A stretch of DNA of 64,000 nt from Candidatus Accumulibacter similis (GCA_013347225.1 CP054595.1:3220415-3284414); one strand, 5' to 3'. Shown: positions 6,759-15,890, counted from the stretch's first letter. Made by a program: numbers and translations. The notes: a model not told the origin generated them from the letters alone.

Positions 6759-7649
6759 ATGGTGAGCCTTCGCTTCTACGCCGAACTGAACGATTTCATT
6801 GCCGCCGATCGCCGGCAGCGCGACTTCGAATGGGCGTCCGCGGCCGATGTGCCGGTCAAGCACCTCATCGAGGGCTGCGGCGTGCCGCATACCGAGGTGG
6901 CGCTGATCCTGGTCAATGGCGAACCGGCCGGCTTCGACCGGCGGCTGTGCGCCGGCGACCGGGTCGCGGTCTATCCGGCGTTCCTGGCGTTCGGCCTGCG
7001 CCCGCCGCTGCCCGCCGCCCGTTTCGTCGCCGACGCCCATCTCGGCGCGCTGGCGCGGCTGCTGCGGCTGGCGGGCTTCGACACGGTCTATGGCAACCGG
7101 CTCGCCGATGACGAGATCGAACGCCTCGCCGCGGTGGAGGGGCGGGTCGTCCTGACGCGCGACCGCGACCTGCTGAAAAGGCGCGCCATCGGCCACGGCT
7201 GTTATGTCCATGCGCAGCAGCCCGACCTGCAGTTGCGCGAGATCGTCGCCCGCCTCGACCTCGCCGACCGGGTGCAGCCCTTTTCCCGTTGCCTGGTCTG
7301 CAACGCGCGGCTCCTGCCGGTCGCCAAGCGGCTGGTGAGCGACCTCCTGCCCGGGCGCGTCCGCGACCGCCTGGATTCCTTTCACCGCTGCCAGGACTGC
7401 CAGCGAATCTACTGGGAGGGCAGCCACTGGCGCAGGATGCGCGAGCGCCTGCAGCGCGCACTCGCGGCAACGGCGGCTGCGCATGCGGTGACGGCGGCTG
7501 CGGCAACCGCGGCGGCGCATGCTGTGACGGCGGATGCGGCAACCGCGGCGGCGCCGCCGCCGCCAACCACTCAGCCGGCGGCCGGGAACTGCAGCGGCAC
7601 CTTCGACGGCGCCTGCGCCACTTCGCGCACGAGTCGCGGCACCAGGTAG
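6759..7649 (+). CDS. Mut7-C RNase domain protein with ubiquitin-like N-terminus
   Basis: Two known parts are visible. Residues 1-85 are a beta-grasp, ubiquitin/ThiS-like domain (ending ...VAVYPAFLAFGL). Residues about 90-235 are a Mut7-C, PIN-type RNase domain: FVADAHLGALARLLRLAGFDT, then DDEIERLA, VLTRDRDLL with acidic metal ligands, and a zinc ribbon CLVC...CQDC. Proteins of this architecture are widespread in bacteria but their RNA target is unknown. After WRRMRERLQ the sequence changes to an Ala/Thr/His low-complexity tail (about 237-275) coded by tandem GC-rich repeats, then a run of prolines. The last about 26 codons overlap the 3' end of the convergent epmB gene by 79 bp, suggesting the original stop was lost through repeat expansion. 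A TATACT box at 6744-6749 may be its promoter. Confidence 0.8.
   Translation: MVSLRFYAELNDFIAADRRQRDFEWASAADVPVKHLIEGCGVPHTEVALILVNGEPAGFDRRLCAGDRVAVYPAFLAFGLRPPLPAARFVADAHLGALARLLRLAGFDTVYGNRLADDEIERLAAVEGRVVLTRDRDLLKRRAIGHGCYVHAQQPDLQLREIVARLDLADRVQPFSRCLVCNARLLPVAKRLVSDLLPGRVRDRLDSFHRCQDCQRIYWEGSHWRRMRERLQRALAATAAAHAVTAAAATAAAHAVTADAATAAAPPPPTTQPAAGNCSGTFDGACATSRTSRGTR
7462..7560 (+). repeat. GC-rich tandem repeat in the 3' part of the Mut7-C gene
   Basis: Roughly 40-bp units built on GCGGCTGCGCATGCGGTGAC and GCGGCAACCGCGGCGGCG alternate here, coding for HAVTA and AATAAA blocks. The repeat begins where recognisable domain sequence ends, so it is best seen as an expansion at the gene's end rather than part of a folded domain. 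Confidence 0.65.
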
Positions 7650-8614
7650 CCGGGCAGGCGCGCGAGCAGGCCGGCGTGCAGTTCGTGCACGCGCTCCTCG
7701 GCGACGGCGAAATGGCCGGCGCCGGCCACCCGATCGAGCAGGTGCAGGTAATACGGCAGCACGCCGATGGCGAACAGGCGCTCGGACAGCGCGCAGAGGT
7801 CGTCGAGCCGGTCATTGACGCCGGCCAGCAGCACCGACTGGTTGAGCAGCGTGACGCCGGCGCGGCGCAACGGCGCGAGCGCGGCCGCCACCCCGTCGTC
7901 GAGTTCCTGCGCGTGGTTGGCATGGATGACCAGGCTCGTCGGCAGGCGGCAGTCGCCGAGCAGCCGCAGCAGTTGCGGCGTGATGCGCGCCGGGATGAGC
8001 ACCGGCAGGCGGCTGTGCAGGCGCAGCCGGCGAAGCTGCGGGATGGCTGCGAGGCGCTCGACCAGCCACTGCAGTTGCCGGTCCGGCAGCGACAGCGGGT
8101 CGCCGCCGGAAAGGATCACCTCGCTGATCGACGGGTCGCCGGCGATGCAGTCGAAGACCCGTTGCCAGTCGGCGCGCGCCGGCTGCATCGCGGCGTAGGG
8201 AAAATGGCGGCGGAAGCAGTAGCGGCAGTGGATCGGGCAATGGCCGCTGGCGATCAGCAGCACGCGCCCGTGGAACTTGTGCAGCAGTCCCGGCAGCCGC
8301 ACCGCCCCGGCTTCGCCGAGCGGGTCGCAGGAGAAGCCCGGCAGCGGCAGGCGCTCGGCCATCCGCGGCAGCACCTGGCGCAGCAGCGGATCGTCGGCGC
8401 GGCCCGGCTGCATGCGGTCGACGAAGGCGCGCGGGACGCGCAGGGCAAAGGCCTGCGCGTCGTCGATGTCGACATCGCCGCGCGACAGGCCGAGCAGGCC
8501 GAGCAGTTCGTCGACGTCGCCGATGACGGTCCGCATCGCCACCTGCCAGGGTTCGCCGGCAGCGTCCCTCCCCTGCCAATTGGCCGGGCTTCGCGCTATC
8601 ATGGCGCCCTTCAT
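7571..8614 (-). CDS. epmB: EF-P beta-lysylation protein EpmB (lysine 2,3-aminomutase)
   Basis: EpmB converts (S)-alpha-lysine to (R)-beta-lysine, which EpmA attaches to elongation factor P. It is a radical-SAM, PLP-dependent enzyme. The [4Fe-4S] motif CPIHCRYC (CxxxCxxC) is followed by [18 protein letters not shown], the SAM-contacting block, and [17 protein letters not shown] and the PLP-lysine region near the C-terminus are typical of the KamA/YjeK family. Start: ATG 8614 ([10 protein letters not shown]) is chosen because the longer frame to 8644 would run into the efp start codon; ATG 8602 is an alternative. It is divergent from efp with under 45 bases between starts, so both promoters must overlap the 5' ends. 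About 347 residues, normal for the family. Confidence 0.92.
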   Translation of the reverse strand: MKGAMIARSPANWQGRDAAGEPWQVAMRTVIGDVDELLGLLGLSRGDVDIDDAQAFALRVPRAFVDRMQPGRADDPLLRQVLPRMAERLPLPGFSCDPLGEAGAVRLPGLLHKFHGRVLLIASGHCPIHCRYCFRRHFPYAAMQPARADWQRVFDCIAGDPSISEVILSGGDPLSLPDRQLQWLVERLAAIPQLRRLRLHSRLPVLIPARITPQLLRLLGDCRLPTSLVIHANHAQELDDGVAAALAPLRRAGVTLLNQSVLLAGVNDRLDDLCALSERLFAIGVLPYYLHLLDRVAGAGHFAVAEERVHELHAGLLARLPGYLVPRLVREVAQAPSKVPLQFPAAG

Positions 8615-8643
8615 CGATCTTGACCGTCTCACCAGGAAATCCA

Positions 8644-9213
8644 ATGGCGACCTATTCTACCAACGAATTCAAATCGGGCCTGAAAGTGATGCTGGAGGGC
8701 GACCCCTGCACCATCCTCGAGAACGAGTTCGTCAAACCCGGCAAGGGGCAGGCATTCAACCGCGTCAAGCTGCGCAACCTGAAGACCAACCGCGTCTGGG
8801 AAAAGACCTTCAAGTCCGGCGACTCGCTCGAGGGCGCCGACGTCATCGACCGCGAGCTGCAGTACCTCTACAGCGACGGCGAGTTCTTCCACTTCATGGA
8901 ACCCGAGAACTTCGAGCAGTACCAGGCGAGCAGCGACACCGTCGGCGACGCGGCGCGCTGGCTGCGCGAGCAGGACATGTGCACCGTGACGCTGTACAAC
9001 GGCGCGCCGCTCGCCGTCAGCCCGCCGAACTTCGTCGAACTCGAGATCGTCCACACCGAGCCCGGAATCCGCGGCGACACCGCCCAGGGCGGCACCAAGC
9101 CGGCCCGCCTGTCGACCGGCGCGACGGTCAAGGTGCCGCTGTTCGTCAACGAGGGCGAGATCATCAAGTGCGACACGCGTTCGGGCGAGTACGTCTCGCG
9201 CGTCAAGTCCTGA
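8644..9213 (+). CDS. efp: Elongation factor P
   Basis: EF-P binds between the P and E sites of the ribosome and rescues stalls at polyproline. The 189-residue product has the three beta-barrel layout: a KOW-like domain with the loop KPGKGQAF, an OB domain (about 65-125), and the C-terminal OB domain ending GEYVSRVKS. Lys34 at the loop tip is the residue beta-lysylated by EpmA/EpmB, both encoded alongside, so this is the lysine-type EF-P rather than the Arg32/EarP type found in many other betaproteobacteria. Start ATG 8644 is preceded by AGGAAATCCA; an upstream ATG at 8620 gives an unlikely extension. Confidence 0.97.
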   Translation: MATYSTNEFKSGLKVMLEGDPCTILENEFVKPGKGQAFNRVKLRNLKTNRVWEKTFKSGDSLEGADVIDRELQYLYSDGEFFHFMEPENFEQYQASSDTVGDAARWLREQDMCTVTLYNGAPLAVSPPNFVELEIVHTEPGIRGDTAQGGTKPARLSTGATVKVPLFVNEGEIIKCDTRSGEYVSRVKS

Positions 9214-9250
9214 TCGCTGCCGCCCGCACGCCGCGGCCCGCCGCGCCCTG

Positions 9251-10201
9251 ATGGGGCGACCGCCCGCCTGGCAGGCGAGCGCGCCGCTCGCCAACCTGCG
9301 GCGCCGGGCGGAGATCGTCGCCCGCATCCGTTGCCACTTCGCCGCCGAGGGACTGCTCGAGGTCGACACGCCGCAGCTCTGCCCGGCGACGGTCACCGAT
9401 CCGCACCTGCAGAGCATCGAGGTCGCCGGCTACGGCTACCTGCAGACCTCGCCCGAATACGCGATGAAGCGTCTGCTCGCCGCCGGCAGCGGCTCGATCT
9501 GGCAGATTGCGCACGTCTTTCGCGGCAACGAGTGCGGCCGCCGCCACAACCCCGAGTTCAGCATGCTCGAGTGGTACCGCGTCGACTGCACGCCGGAACG
9601 GTTGATGGCCGAGGTCGCCACCGTCGCCCGCCTGGCGCTCGGCGAGGTGGGCTGCGTCAGCCACCGCTACCGCGACCTCTTCCGCCAACACCTCGGTCTC
9701 GACCCGCTCACCTGCGACACCGCGGCGCTGCGCCAGGCCGCGCAGGCGCGGCTTGACCCCGCCTTCGACGATGCCGACCGCGACACCTGGCTCGAACTGT
9801 TGATGAGCCAGGCGATCGAACCGCATCTCGGCCGCGACGAACTGTGCTTCGTCATCGATTATCCGCCGTCGCAGGCGGCGCTCGCCCGCCTGCGCAGCGA
9901 CCGCGACGGGCAGCCGGTGGCGGCGCGCTTCGAGCTGTATTTTCGCGGCGTCGAACTCGCCAACGGCTACCACGAGCTGCTCGACGCCGGCGAACAGCGG
10001 CGCCGCTTCGCCGCCGACCTGCAGCGGCGCAGCGAACTGGGGCTGCCGGCGGTGCCGATCGACGAGGAATTCCTCGCCGCCATCGACAGCGGCCTGCCCG
10101 ACTGCAGCGGCGTCGCCCTCGGCCTCGACCGTCTGGTCATGCTCGCCGTCGATGCCGGCTCGCTGCAGGAAGTGCTGAACTTTCCCTGCCGGCGCGGCTG
10201 A
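9251..10201 (+). CDS. epmA: EF-P lysine ligase EpmA (GenX/PoxA)
   Basis: EpmA is a truncated class II lysyl-tRNA-synthetase paralogue that joins (R)-beta-lysine to Lys34 of EF-P using ATP. The 316-residue product lacks the tRNA anticodon-binding domain and shows class II motifs: motif 2 (FRGNECGRRHNPEFSMLEWYRVD, from about residue 93) and motif 3 (CSGVALGLDRLVMLA near the end). ANGYHELLD also matches the family. It follows efp by 37 bases on the same strand, so co-transcription is likely. Some bacteria also hydroxylate the modification through EpmC; no epmC is in this window. Confidence 0.95.
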   Translation: MGRPPAWQASAPLANLRRRAEIVARIRCHFAAEGLLEVDTPQLCPATVTDPHLQSIEVAGYGYLQTSPEYAMKRLLAAGSGSIWQIAHVFRGNECGRRHNPEFSMLEWYRVDCTPERLMAEVATVARLALGEVGCVSHRYRDLFRQHLGLDPLTCDTAALRQAAQARLDPAFDDADRDTWLELLMSQAIEPHLGRDELCFVIDYPPSQAALARLRSDRDGQPVAARFELYFRGVELANGYHELLDAGEQRRRFAADLQRRSELGLPAVPIDEEFLAAIDSGLPDCSGVALGLDRLVMLAVDAGSLQEVLNFPCRRG

Positions 10202-10240
10202 ACGTTGCCGGCCAGCAGCAGCCGCGCCGGCAGGCGCGCG

Positions 10241-11086
10241 TCACTGCGGCGGTACGGCCGCTCCGCTGGCAGCGGCTTCGGCGCCCTGCTCGACGTCGTC
10301 AAGCAGCAGCATCTTCTCCAGCACCTCGCGGTATGGTGCCGGCGAGACGTTGATCCCGCCCTGGAACGGATGGTCGCTGACGGCGATGAAATAGAGGACG
10401 AGGGCGATCGGCGCCGCCACCAGCAGGGTCACGGTCGCATGCATGGCGAAACTGTCGACGCGCAGCAGGAAGCACGACGAGATGGCGATCGACCCGAGCA
10501 GGATGACGACGATCCACAGCTCGGCCGGCAGCGCCGTGTCGCGCACCGCCTGCACCCGCTGCCAGTGCGCCTGCAGGAGGTGGTTGTACGAGCGCAGAAC
10601 CGCCGCCTGGACGATCTTCTGCCCTTCGGTGACGGGCTCGAAGGAAATGATCGAACGCTGCGCCTTCTCGATGATGCGCAGGGTGTCGCGCGGCAGCTGC
10701 CCCTTCTGGTGCAGTGGCCACTCGACATTGATGACGTACCTGGTATAGGCGACCAGTGCCCGCCGGCCCTGCTGCTGCAGCGGTGGCGGGTAGCCGCCGA
10801 GATCGTGGTAGAGAACGGCGATCGCCGCCGCCTCGCGGCTGACGTCGCTGCCGGCATCGACCATGTTGCCCCACACCGCGACCGCCGTCAGGCCGGCGGC
10901 GACGGCGTAGACGCCGATCAGCGCCGACAGCAGGCCGGCGATGGTGCCGTTGTCGAAGTGCTGGTGCAGCCCTGACGAGCGCACACGCGGCGCCACCAGC
11001 GCGACGCCGGCGACCGACAGCAGCGCGACGACGCCAATGACGAAAGCGGCCAGCTCGAGCGAGCTGAGTTCATGCAACCAGTTCAT
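10241..11086 (-). CDS. DUF4239 (bestrophin-like) membrane protein
   Basis: This 281-residue inner-membrane protein has two hydrophobic helices at the N-terminus (about 10-32 and 50-72), a helical soluble middle (about 75-185) containing an SREAAAIAVLYHDLGGYP stretch, and two more helices (about 190-210 and 216-238). This layout and the sequence pattern resemble the DUF4239 family, whose fold is distantly likened to bestrophin channels; transport activity is not shown. The C-terminus is acidic then Ala/Pro-rich. It is convergent with epmA and about 200 bases from the next gene. That gap, 11087-11285, holds no recognisable feature. Confidence 0.75.
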   Translation of the reverse strand: MNWLHELSSLELAAFVIGVVALLSVAGVALVAPRVRSSGLHQHFDNGTIAGLLSALIGVYAVAAGLTAVAVWGNMVDAGSDVSREAAAIAVLYHDLGGYPPPLQQQGRRALVAYTRYVINVEWPLHQKGQLPRDTLRIIEKAQRSIISFEPVTEGQKIVQAAVLRSYNHLLQAHWQRVQAVRDTALPAELWIVVILLGSIAISSCFLLRVDSFAMHATVTLLVAAPIALVLYFIAVSDHPFQGGINVSPAPYREVLEKMLLLDDVEQGAEAAASGAAVPPQ

Positions 11087-11285
11087 CGGCGCGACAACCC
11101 GGGAAAGAGAGTGCGCAGCATTCTAACGGCTGCAGCCGCCGCCGTGCGTCCCGTCGCCGACGTGCGCACCACCGGCGCATCATGCCGCCGTGTCACGCGC
11201 GTCGGTCCGCAGCCGCAACGCGACGGCGCAACTGCCACCGCGGGCGCAACGGGAGTTCCGGCACCGCACATGTCCCGTCCTGCGC

Positions 11286-12800
11286 TCACGCGCGCCTGGC
11301 GTCCCGGCCTGCCCGCGACGATCTCCTGACCACCTGGCAAGCGTCGTCGTCCTCCAGCCCGTTGATGATCGCACTGACGGCATCGACCGGGTAGACCAGC
11401 GGCACCAGCACGCCGTCGACGCGGGTGAACACTGCGACATGGTCGGGATGGGCGCTGAACAGCACGTGATGGTTGGTGATGCCATCGACGTTGAGCCACA
11501 GGGTGCCCTCGCGGTCCATCGGCGTGTGACCGACGATGAACGGCGTGTGCTTGTCGAGATGCAAAGAGCGCCGCAGGCGCTTGACGTCGCCGCGGCTGTA
11601 GCCCTGCGGCCGGTTCGGCCGCCGCAGGCGGTTGTTGATCAGTTCGAGGATCAGTTCCGGATGGCGGTGAATGTTCACCAGCATCGGCAGGCTGACCGTC
11701 GTCTTCGGCGCGGCCGCGTGACAGGCGACGAAATCGTCGGAAGAAACGATGTACGGCAGCAGGCGGTAGAACTCCTCCATGGCGCGCAGATAGGCGGTAC
11801 CGCGCTGGTCGCTGAGTTCCTTCGCCCACAACAGCCCCTGCGGAATGCCATCCTTGGCGATGTCCTCGGAAAACGAATCATGGTTGCCGCGAACGTAGAA
11901 CACCTGGCGCGGAAAACGCAGCTTGAGGCGGAAGATCAGGTCCATCAGCAGCATCGAGCTCTGCATCTCGCGCAAGTGCCCGTCCACTTCACAGTGGACC
12001 GCGTCACCGAGGATGACCAGGGCGGCGCTGCCGTCCTCGATCGCGTCGAGGAAGGCGTTCTGGCTCAGCACGGTGAGCAGGTTGTCGACCTGGCCGTGCA
12101 TGTCGGCAACGAGGATCGGCGTCACCGATCGGGGCAGCAGCAGCAGGCCGCCGGGCATTCCGAGATCGCTCCGCGGACGGTACGCGTCGTTCCGCATCAG
12201 CCCGTTCACCTCCTGGATCAGTTCCAGCGCAGCGGTCGGCGGCAGGAGTCCGATCGGCCCACCGAGAACCTGGCGCAGGCGCCGGAAGCGACTGCCGCGC
12301 GCCGCGCTGATATCGGCGACGACCGCCGGCCCGATCGCCGCCCCGGCATCGCTCAGGTTGCGGAAGACGAGGGCGTCGCGGCTGTGGATGACGACCAGGT
12401 GCTCGTCATCGACCGCCGCGGGATAGTCGAAGACCGCCTGTTGCAGGGCATCCGCCGAACCCAGCGACACCCACGATTTCGGCGTCAGACGGAGGAAGCC
12501 GCCGATCCGGCCGGGATGCGCGCTCGGATCGCTGATGATGAAGTTGCCGTTGCGAACCGCCTTGCCACGCTCGTTGAGGCGCATCTCCGGGTAGAGATGC
12601 AGGCGTTTGTCGTTCATTCCGAGGCTGATCTCGATCGGCCCGCTGTCGAGCGGCACGCGCACCTTGCTGCTGCCGAGGCGGTAGGTGTCGCCGAGCCTGA
12701 GGTTGTGACCCCAGCCGAAACCCAGCCAGGCGGCGATCGCCTTCAACCGCAACCAGAGACCGTGCAGAGTCAGTGGTCGACGCGAGGCAATGGTGTTCAT
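11286..12800 (-). CDS. PP2A-like metallophosphatase
   Basis: The C-terminal half (about 225-480) is a calcineurin-like phosphoesterase of the PPP type. Metal and catalytic motifs are in order: ADMHG (232-236, D-x-H), GDAVH (265-269), RGNHDS (304-309) and, further on, CHAA and VGHTP, with the His residues that complete the dinuclear site. It could remove phosphate from Ser/Thr proteins or from small molecules. The first about 200 residues have no recognised domain. Its ATG overlaps the stop of the upstream ATPase gene as ATGA, implying coupled translation, and that gene in turn overlaps pit. The set therefore looks like a phosphate-linked signalling or repair unit (inference). Confidence 0.8.
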   Translation of the reverse strand: MNTIASRRPLTLHGLWLRLKAIAAWLGFGWGHNLRLGDTYRLGSSKVRVPLDSGPIEISLGMNDKRLHLYPEMRLNERGKAVRNGNFIISDPSAHPGRIGGFLRLTPKSWVSLGSADALQQAVFDYPAAVDDEHLVVIHSRDALVFRNLSDAGAAIGPAVVADISAARGSRFRRLRQVLGGPIGLLPPTAALELIQEVNGLMRNDAYRPRSDLGMPGGLLLLPRSVTPILVADMHGQVDNLLTVLSQNAFLDAIEDGSAALVILGDAVHCEVDGHLREMQSSMLLMDLIFRLKLRFPRQVFYVRGNHDSFSEDIAKDGIPQGLLWAKELSDQRGTAYLRAMEEFYRLLPYIVSSDDFVACHAAAPKTTVSLPMLVNIHRHPELILELINNRLRRPNRPQGYSRGDVKRLRRSLHLDKHTPFIVGHTPMDREGTLWLNVDGITNHHVLFSAHPDHVAVFTRVDGVLVPLVYPVDAVSAIINGLEDDDACQVVRRSSRAGRDARRA

Positions 12801-13486
12801 GGCCTGGATGTCGGCTCGACGAAGCGCAGCGGCGGGTTCTCGATGCCCTCGCGGACGTAGACCTGGAACCCCTGGGCGTGCATGAAGACCGCCAGCTGGT
12901 GAAAGATCTCGCGTTGTGACGCGCAGATCGCCAGGCTGAGCTGGGCGTCGACCGGATGCGTGCTGTGTCGCGCGCGAATCTGGCGGCGCTCGAAGACGAG
13001 CTTGGCCGGCGGCAGGAGGAACTCGAACACGTAGCGCCGATACCAGTCGACCGTGAAGACGAAGCGCTTGCGCGGCGGCAGCATGATGCGGTCGAAGTCG
13101 ACCTGCGGCAACGGGTCACGATCGAGAAACTGCGCGTCGAAAACCGAGACCGCCTCGTCCAGGCCGACGAATGGCAGCCCGATGTGGATCTCGCGCGGGC
13201 GCACGGCGAGGATCTCCGAGCGCCACCAGTGCTTGCGGCCGAGGTCCAGATAGCCTTCCTCGGACCAGCCGCCGAGCCGCATGATCAGGGTGCTCTTGCC
13301 GGCTCCCGGCGGTCCGGTGACGAGGATCTGGCGAAAGCGGATATCGCCGGGGAAGCTGATCCCCTTGAAGATCTGCAGCGACGCGATCGCTTCGGTGCTG
13401 CCGCGCGGCATGATCATGGTTTCTGCCGCGACCCCGTCGGCAGTGGCGACGGACGATCCATGCGGCCGGTCAATCGTCTCAGCCAA
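12797..13486 (-). CDS. P-loop ATPase of unknown role, in phosphate operon
   Basis: This 229-residue soluble protein carries a Walker A motif GPPGAGKST at 58-66. A possible Walker B-like segment (IHIGLPFVGLDEAVSVFD) lies near 108-125. Basic patches follow (LPPRKRFVF, FERRQIRARHSTHP). The length and lack of other domains suggest a kinase-like or NTPase fold rather than an AAA machine. It overlaps pit upstream (ATG 13486 against pit stop 13479) and the phosphatase downstream (4 bases), so all are read from one message. A switch pairing with the phosphatase, controlling Pit or reporting phosphate status, is conjecture from context only. Confidence 0.65.
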   Translation of the reverse strand: MAETIDRPHGSSVATADGVAAETMIMPRGSTEAIASLQIFKGISFPGDIRFRQILVTGPPGAGKSTLIMRLGGWSEEGYLDLGRKHWWRSEILAVRPREIHIGLPFVGLDEAVSVFDAQFLDRDPLPQVDFDRIMLPPRKRFVFTVDWYRRYVFEFLLPPAKLVFERRQIRARHSTHPVDAQLSLAICASQREIFHQLAVFMHAQGFQVYVREGIENPPLRFVEPTSRP

Positions 13487-14741
13487 AGATGGCCCTCAGA
13501 ATGTGGAAGCTGATCGCGGCGAGGATGGCACCGACGGGAACGGTGATGAACCACGAGAGGAGGATGCCGCCAATCACCCGCAGGTCGAGTGCGCCGATGC
13601 CGCGAGCGACGCCGACACCCATCACGGCGCCCACCGCGATGTGCGTCGTCGATACCGGCAATCCCATGCCGGACGCCGCAACCGTCACGAACGAAGCGGC
13701 GATCGTCGCCGAGTAGCCGCGTGTCGGAGTCAGCTCGGTGATGCGGTGACCCATCGTCGCCATGACCCTGTAGCCATAGGTCGCAAGACCGGCGACGATC
13801 CCGATGCCGCCGATGAACAGCATGAACGGGGTCACCGCCGACTGCGACGACACCGACCTGGTCTCGATGATCTGCACCACCGCGGCCAGCGGACCGATGC
13901 CGTTGGCGACATCGTTCGAGCCATGGGCGAAGGCCATTGCCGCACCGGTGAACACCATCAGCGGAATGAACAGCCTTTCGACGCTCGCGTAGTGGAAGTT
14001 GCGATCGTCCACCTCATCCAGCTTGATCCGGTTCATCATCAGTCGGGCAGCGATCGCCAGCAGCACGCCGATTGCGACCGACAGAGCCTGGCCTTCGGAG
14101 TCGCTGAGAAGGATGTTGACATGCCTGAGCCCGGTGGTGATCGTCACCAGGGAGACGATCCAGCCGACCAGGAAGGCGTACATCGGCCCCCACTTGCGCG
14201 CCTGCGCGATCGGGTTCTCGGTGTTGAAGATCAACTTGCGGATGCTCAGCGTCAAGGCCCAGGCAACGATACCACCCAACAGCGGCGAAACGAACCAGCT
14301 GGCGACGATCTCGCTCATCTTGTCCCAGTTGACCGCTTCGAAGCCCAGCGCAGCCACACCGACGCCGCACACCGCGCCAATGATCGAATGCGTCACCGAT
14401 ACCGGCCAGCCCCGCATGGTCGCGATCATCAGCCAGACGCCGGCAGCGAGCAGCGCGCCGATCATGCCCAGCACCAGCAGATGTGGCGCCGGCTCGAAGA
14501 GCCTGCCATCGATGATGCCCTTCGAGATCGTCGCCGTCACCGCGCCACCAGCCAGGTAGGCGCCGGCGAATTCCATGATGGCGGCCAGGACCAACGCCTG
14601 CCGGACGGTGATCGATCCGGAACCGACCGACGTTCCCATGGCATTGGCGACGTCGTTGGCACCAATGCCCCAACACATGTAGAGGCCAAAGGCAAACGCC
14701 AGAACATAGAAGATCGTCGAATGCTGCTCGATGATTTCCAT
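13479..14741 (-). CDS. pit: Inorganic phosphate transporter, Pit family
   Basis: This 420-residue inner-membrane permease imports metal-phosphate with protons, or phosphate with sodium (PiT/PHO4 family). The duplicated family signature is clear: GANDVANAMGTSVGSGSITVRQA near the N-terminus and HGSNDVANGIGPLAAV in the second half, each with the ND phosphate-binding pair. SVTHSIIGAVCGVG and VSTTHIAVGAVMGVG are the matching second motifs. About ten transmembrane helices are visible. It lies 115 bases downstream of a DUF47 gene, the usual partner of Pit, and is followed by an overlapping ATPase and phosphatase. It differs clearly from the shorter Pit at 18749-19747. Confidence 0.93.
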   Translation of the reverse strand: MEIIEQHSTIFYVLAFAFGLYMCWGIGANDVANAMGTSVGSGSITVRQALVLAAIMEFAGAYLAGGAVTATISKGIIDGRLFEPAPHLLVLGMIGALLAAGVWLMIATMRGWPVSVTHSIIGAVCGVGVAALGFEAVNWDKMSEIVASWFVSPLLGGIVAWALTLSIRKLIFNTENPIAQARKWGPMYAFLVGWIVSLVTITTGLRHVNILLSDSEGQALSVAIGVLLAIAARLMMNRIKLDEVDDRNFHYASVERLFIPLMVFTGAAMAFAHGSNDVANGIGPLAAVVQIIETRSVSSQSAVTPFMLFIGGIGIVAGLATYGYRVMATMGHRITELTPTRGYSATIAASFVTVAASGMGLPVSTTHIAVGAVMGVGVARGIGALDLRVIGGILLSWFITVPVGAILAAISFHILRAIFG

Positions 14742-14856
14742 CGTCCGAAACCCTCAACGAGAGATCCTCGGGAGAAGACCACGAAGCGAAACCTGCGGCT
14801 GCCGAACGGGCCCGGGATGGCCTGGCCTTCGTCCTCCCGGCGCAGACCTGCGCGAC

Positions 14857-15537
14857 TCAGCGGGCAATCATCACCCGCAAGCGATCGCCGACCTTCTCGG
14901 CGCAATCGGCGAGGTTGCCCAGCCACTGGATCAGCTGATACCAGAACATCACCGACACCGGCTTGATGCTGGCCTCCTGCGCGAACAGCGCCCGCGACAG
15001 CGAGATCCCCATCAGGTCGGTGTCGGTCTCCATGTGGCCGAGCTCGACAATCATCGCCTCGACCCGCTCGACCTCGCGGCCGCGGAAACCCGTCTCGAGG
15101 AGTTCGTCCAGCTGCTCGATGATCATGTGCGCCTGCTCACAGGCGGCAACGCAGCGTGCGACGAAACGGGTCAGCGGTTCGGCCATTCCCTCCGGAACCT
15201 CCATCCGCCGCTCGACGAGCAGGCCGGCGATGTCCTGCGCGACGTCGGCAATCGAGTCCTGTATCGCCAGCAGTTCGAGCAGGTCGCGCCGGTCCACCGC
15301 CAGCAGAAGGCTCCTGGGCAGATGGACGCGCAGCTCGTTCTTGATCGCATCCGCCTCGTTCTCCTTGGTGAAGATGCGGACCTTCTGTGCATTGACCTCC
15401 CTCTGGTCACCGCCGATCAGCGCTTCGAACAGCGGCGGCACCTCACGCACACAGCCGATCACGCTGCGCATGTGCTGCTGCAGCGGTTTGAATGGCGACT
15501 TGCCGAACAGCGCGGCCATCGGGTTGGTGGACAACAT
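14857..15537 (-). CDS. DUF47 (TIGR00153, PhoU-like) phosphate transport regulator
   Basis: The 226-residue all-helical protein belongs to the DUF47/TIGR00153 group, distant relatives of PhoU that accompany Pit transporters and likely restrain or tune them. The start MLSTNPMAALFGKSPFKPL at 15537 is chosen because GGAGAGAGGAAAGCAC precedes it; the frame extends to 15636 without support. Typical features are FTKENEADAIKNELRVHLP, DLLELLAIQDSIADVAQDIAGLL and the C-terminal MFWYQLIQWLGNLADCAEKVGDRLR, where acidic residues of the two helical bundles bind metal in the family. It is the first gene of the DUF47-pit-ATPase-phosphatase operon. Confidence 0.9.
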   Translation of the reverse strand: MLSTNPMAALFGKSPFKPLQQHMRSVIGCVREVPPLFEALIGGDQREVNAQKVRIFTKENEADAIKNELRVHLPRSLLLAVDRRDLLELLAIQDSIADVAQDIAGLLVERRMEVPEGMAEPLTRFVARCVAACEQAHMIIEQLDELLETGFRGREVERVEAMIVELGHMETDTDLMGISLSRALFAQEASIKPVSVMFWYQLIQWLGNLADCAEKVGDRLRVMIAR

Positions 15538-15890
15538 GTGCTTTCCTCTCTCCTTGCCAACGCACCAACAAATGGGCCGAAAAGCAGGCGACGGGCGAGC
15601 CCTGACCAGATCGGCGGCGGCTACGGTCACAATCATCAGAGTGACCTGTTCGCAGACCCGCCGGACGAGTCCCGATTGTAATCCGAACGCGCGACGAAAT
15701 GGGGCCGCCAGCGGCTCGCAATGCCCACCGCCTGGCGCAGGAACAGCTGCCCGCTCAACAAGTTGGACAGCTGCCGCAGCGCCGGCGAGGAGTCAGGAGA
15801 GAAGGCCCCGGCCGGCGCGAATCCAGCGCCGTCGCTTCTCCTCCGGCGCGATGATGAAGCGCTCGCCCGCCGTTTCCGCCATCGCCGACT
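15538..15890. other. Intergenic region between phosphate operon and NhaD-like gene
   Basis: About 350 bases without a gene. Minus-strand TACAAT near 15676-15681 could be a -10 box for the DUF47-pit operon, but no good -35 was found. A plus-strand open frame from 15721 crosses into the antisense of the carrier gene and is not credible. Confidence 0.4.

Noticed and set aside
11190..12860. Plus-strand 556-codon frame
   Set aside because: Shadow of the metallophosphatase gene, which carries all catalytic motifs on the other strand.
13281..14966. Plus-strand 561-codon frame
   Set aside because: Antisense to pit; translation is charged, low-complexity and unlike any family.
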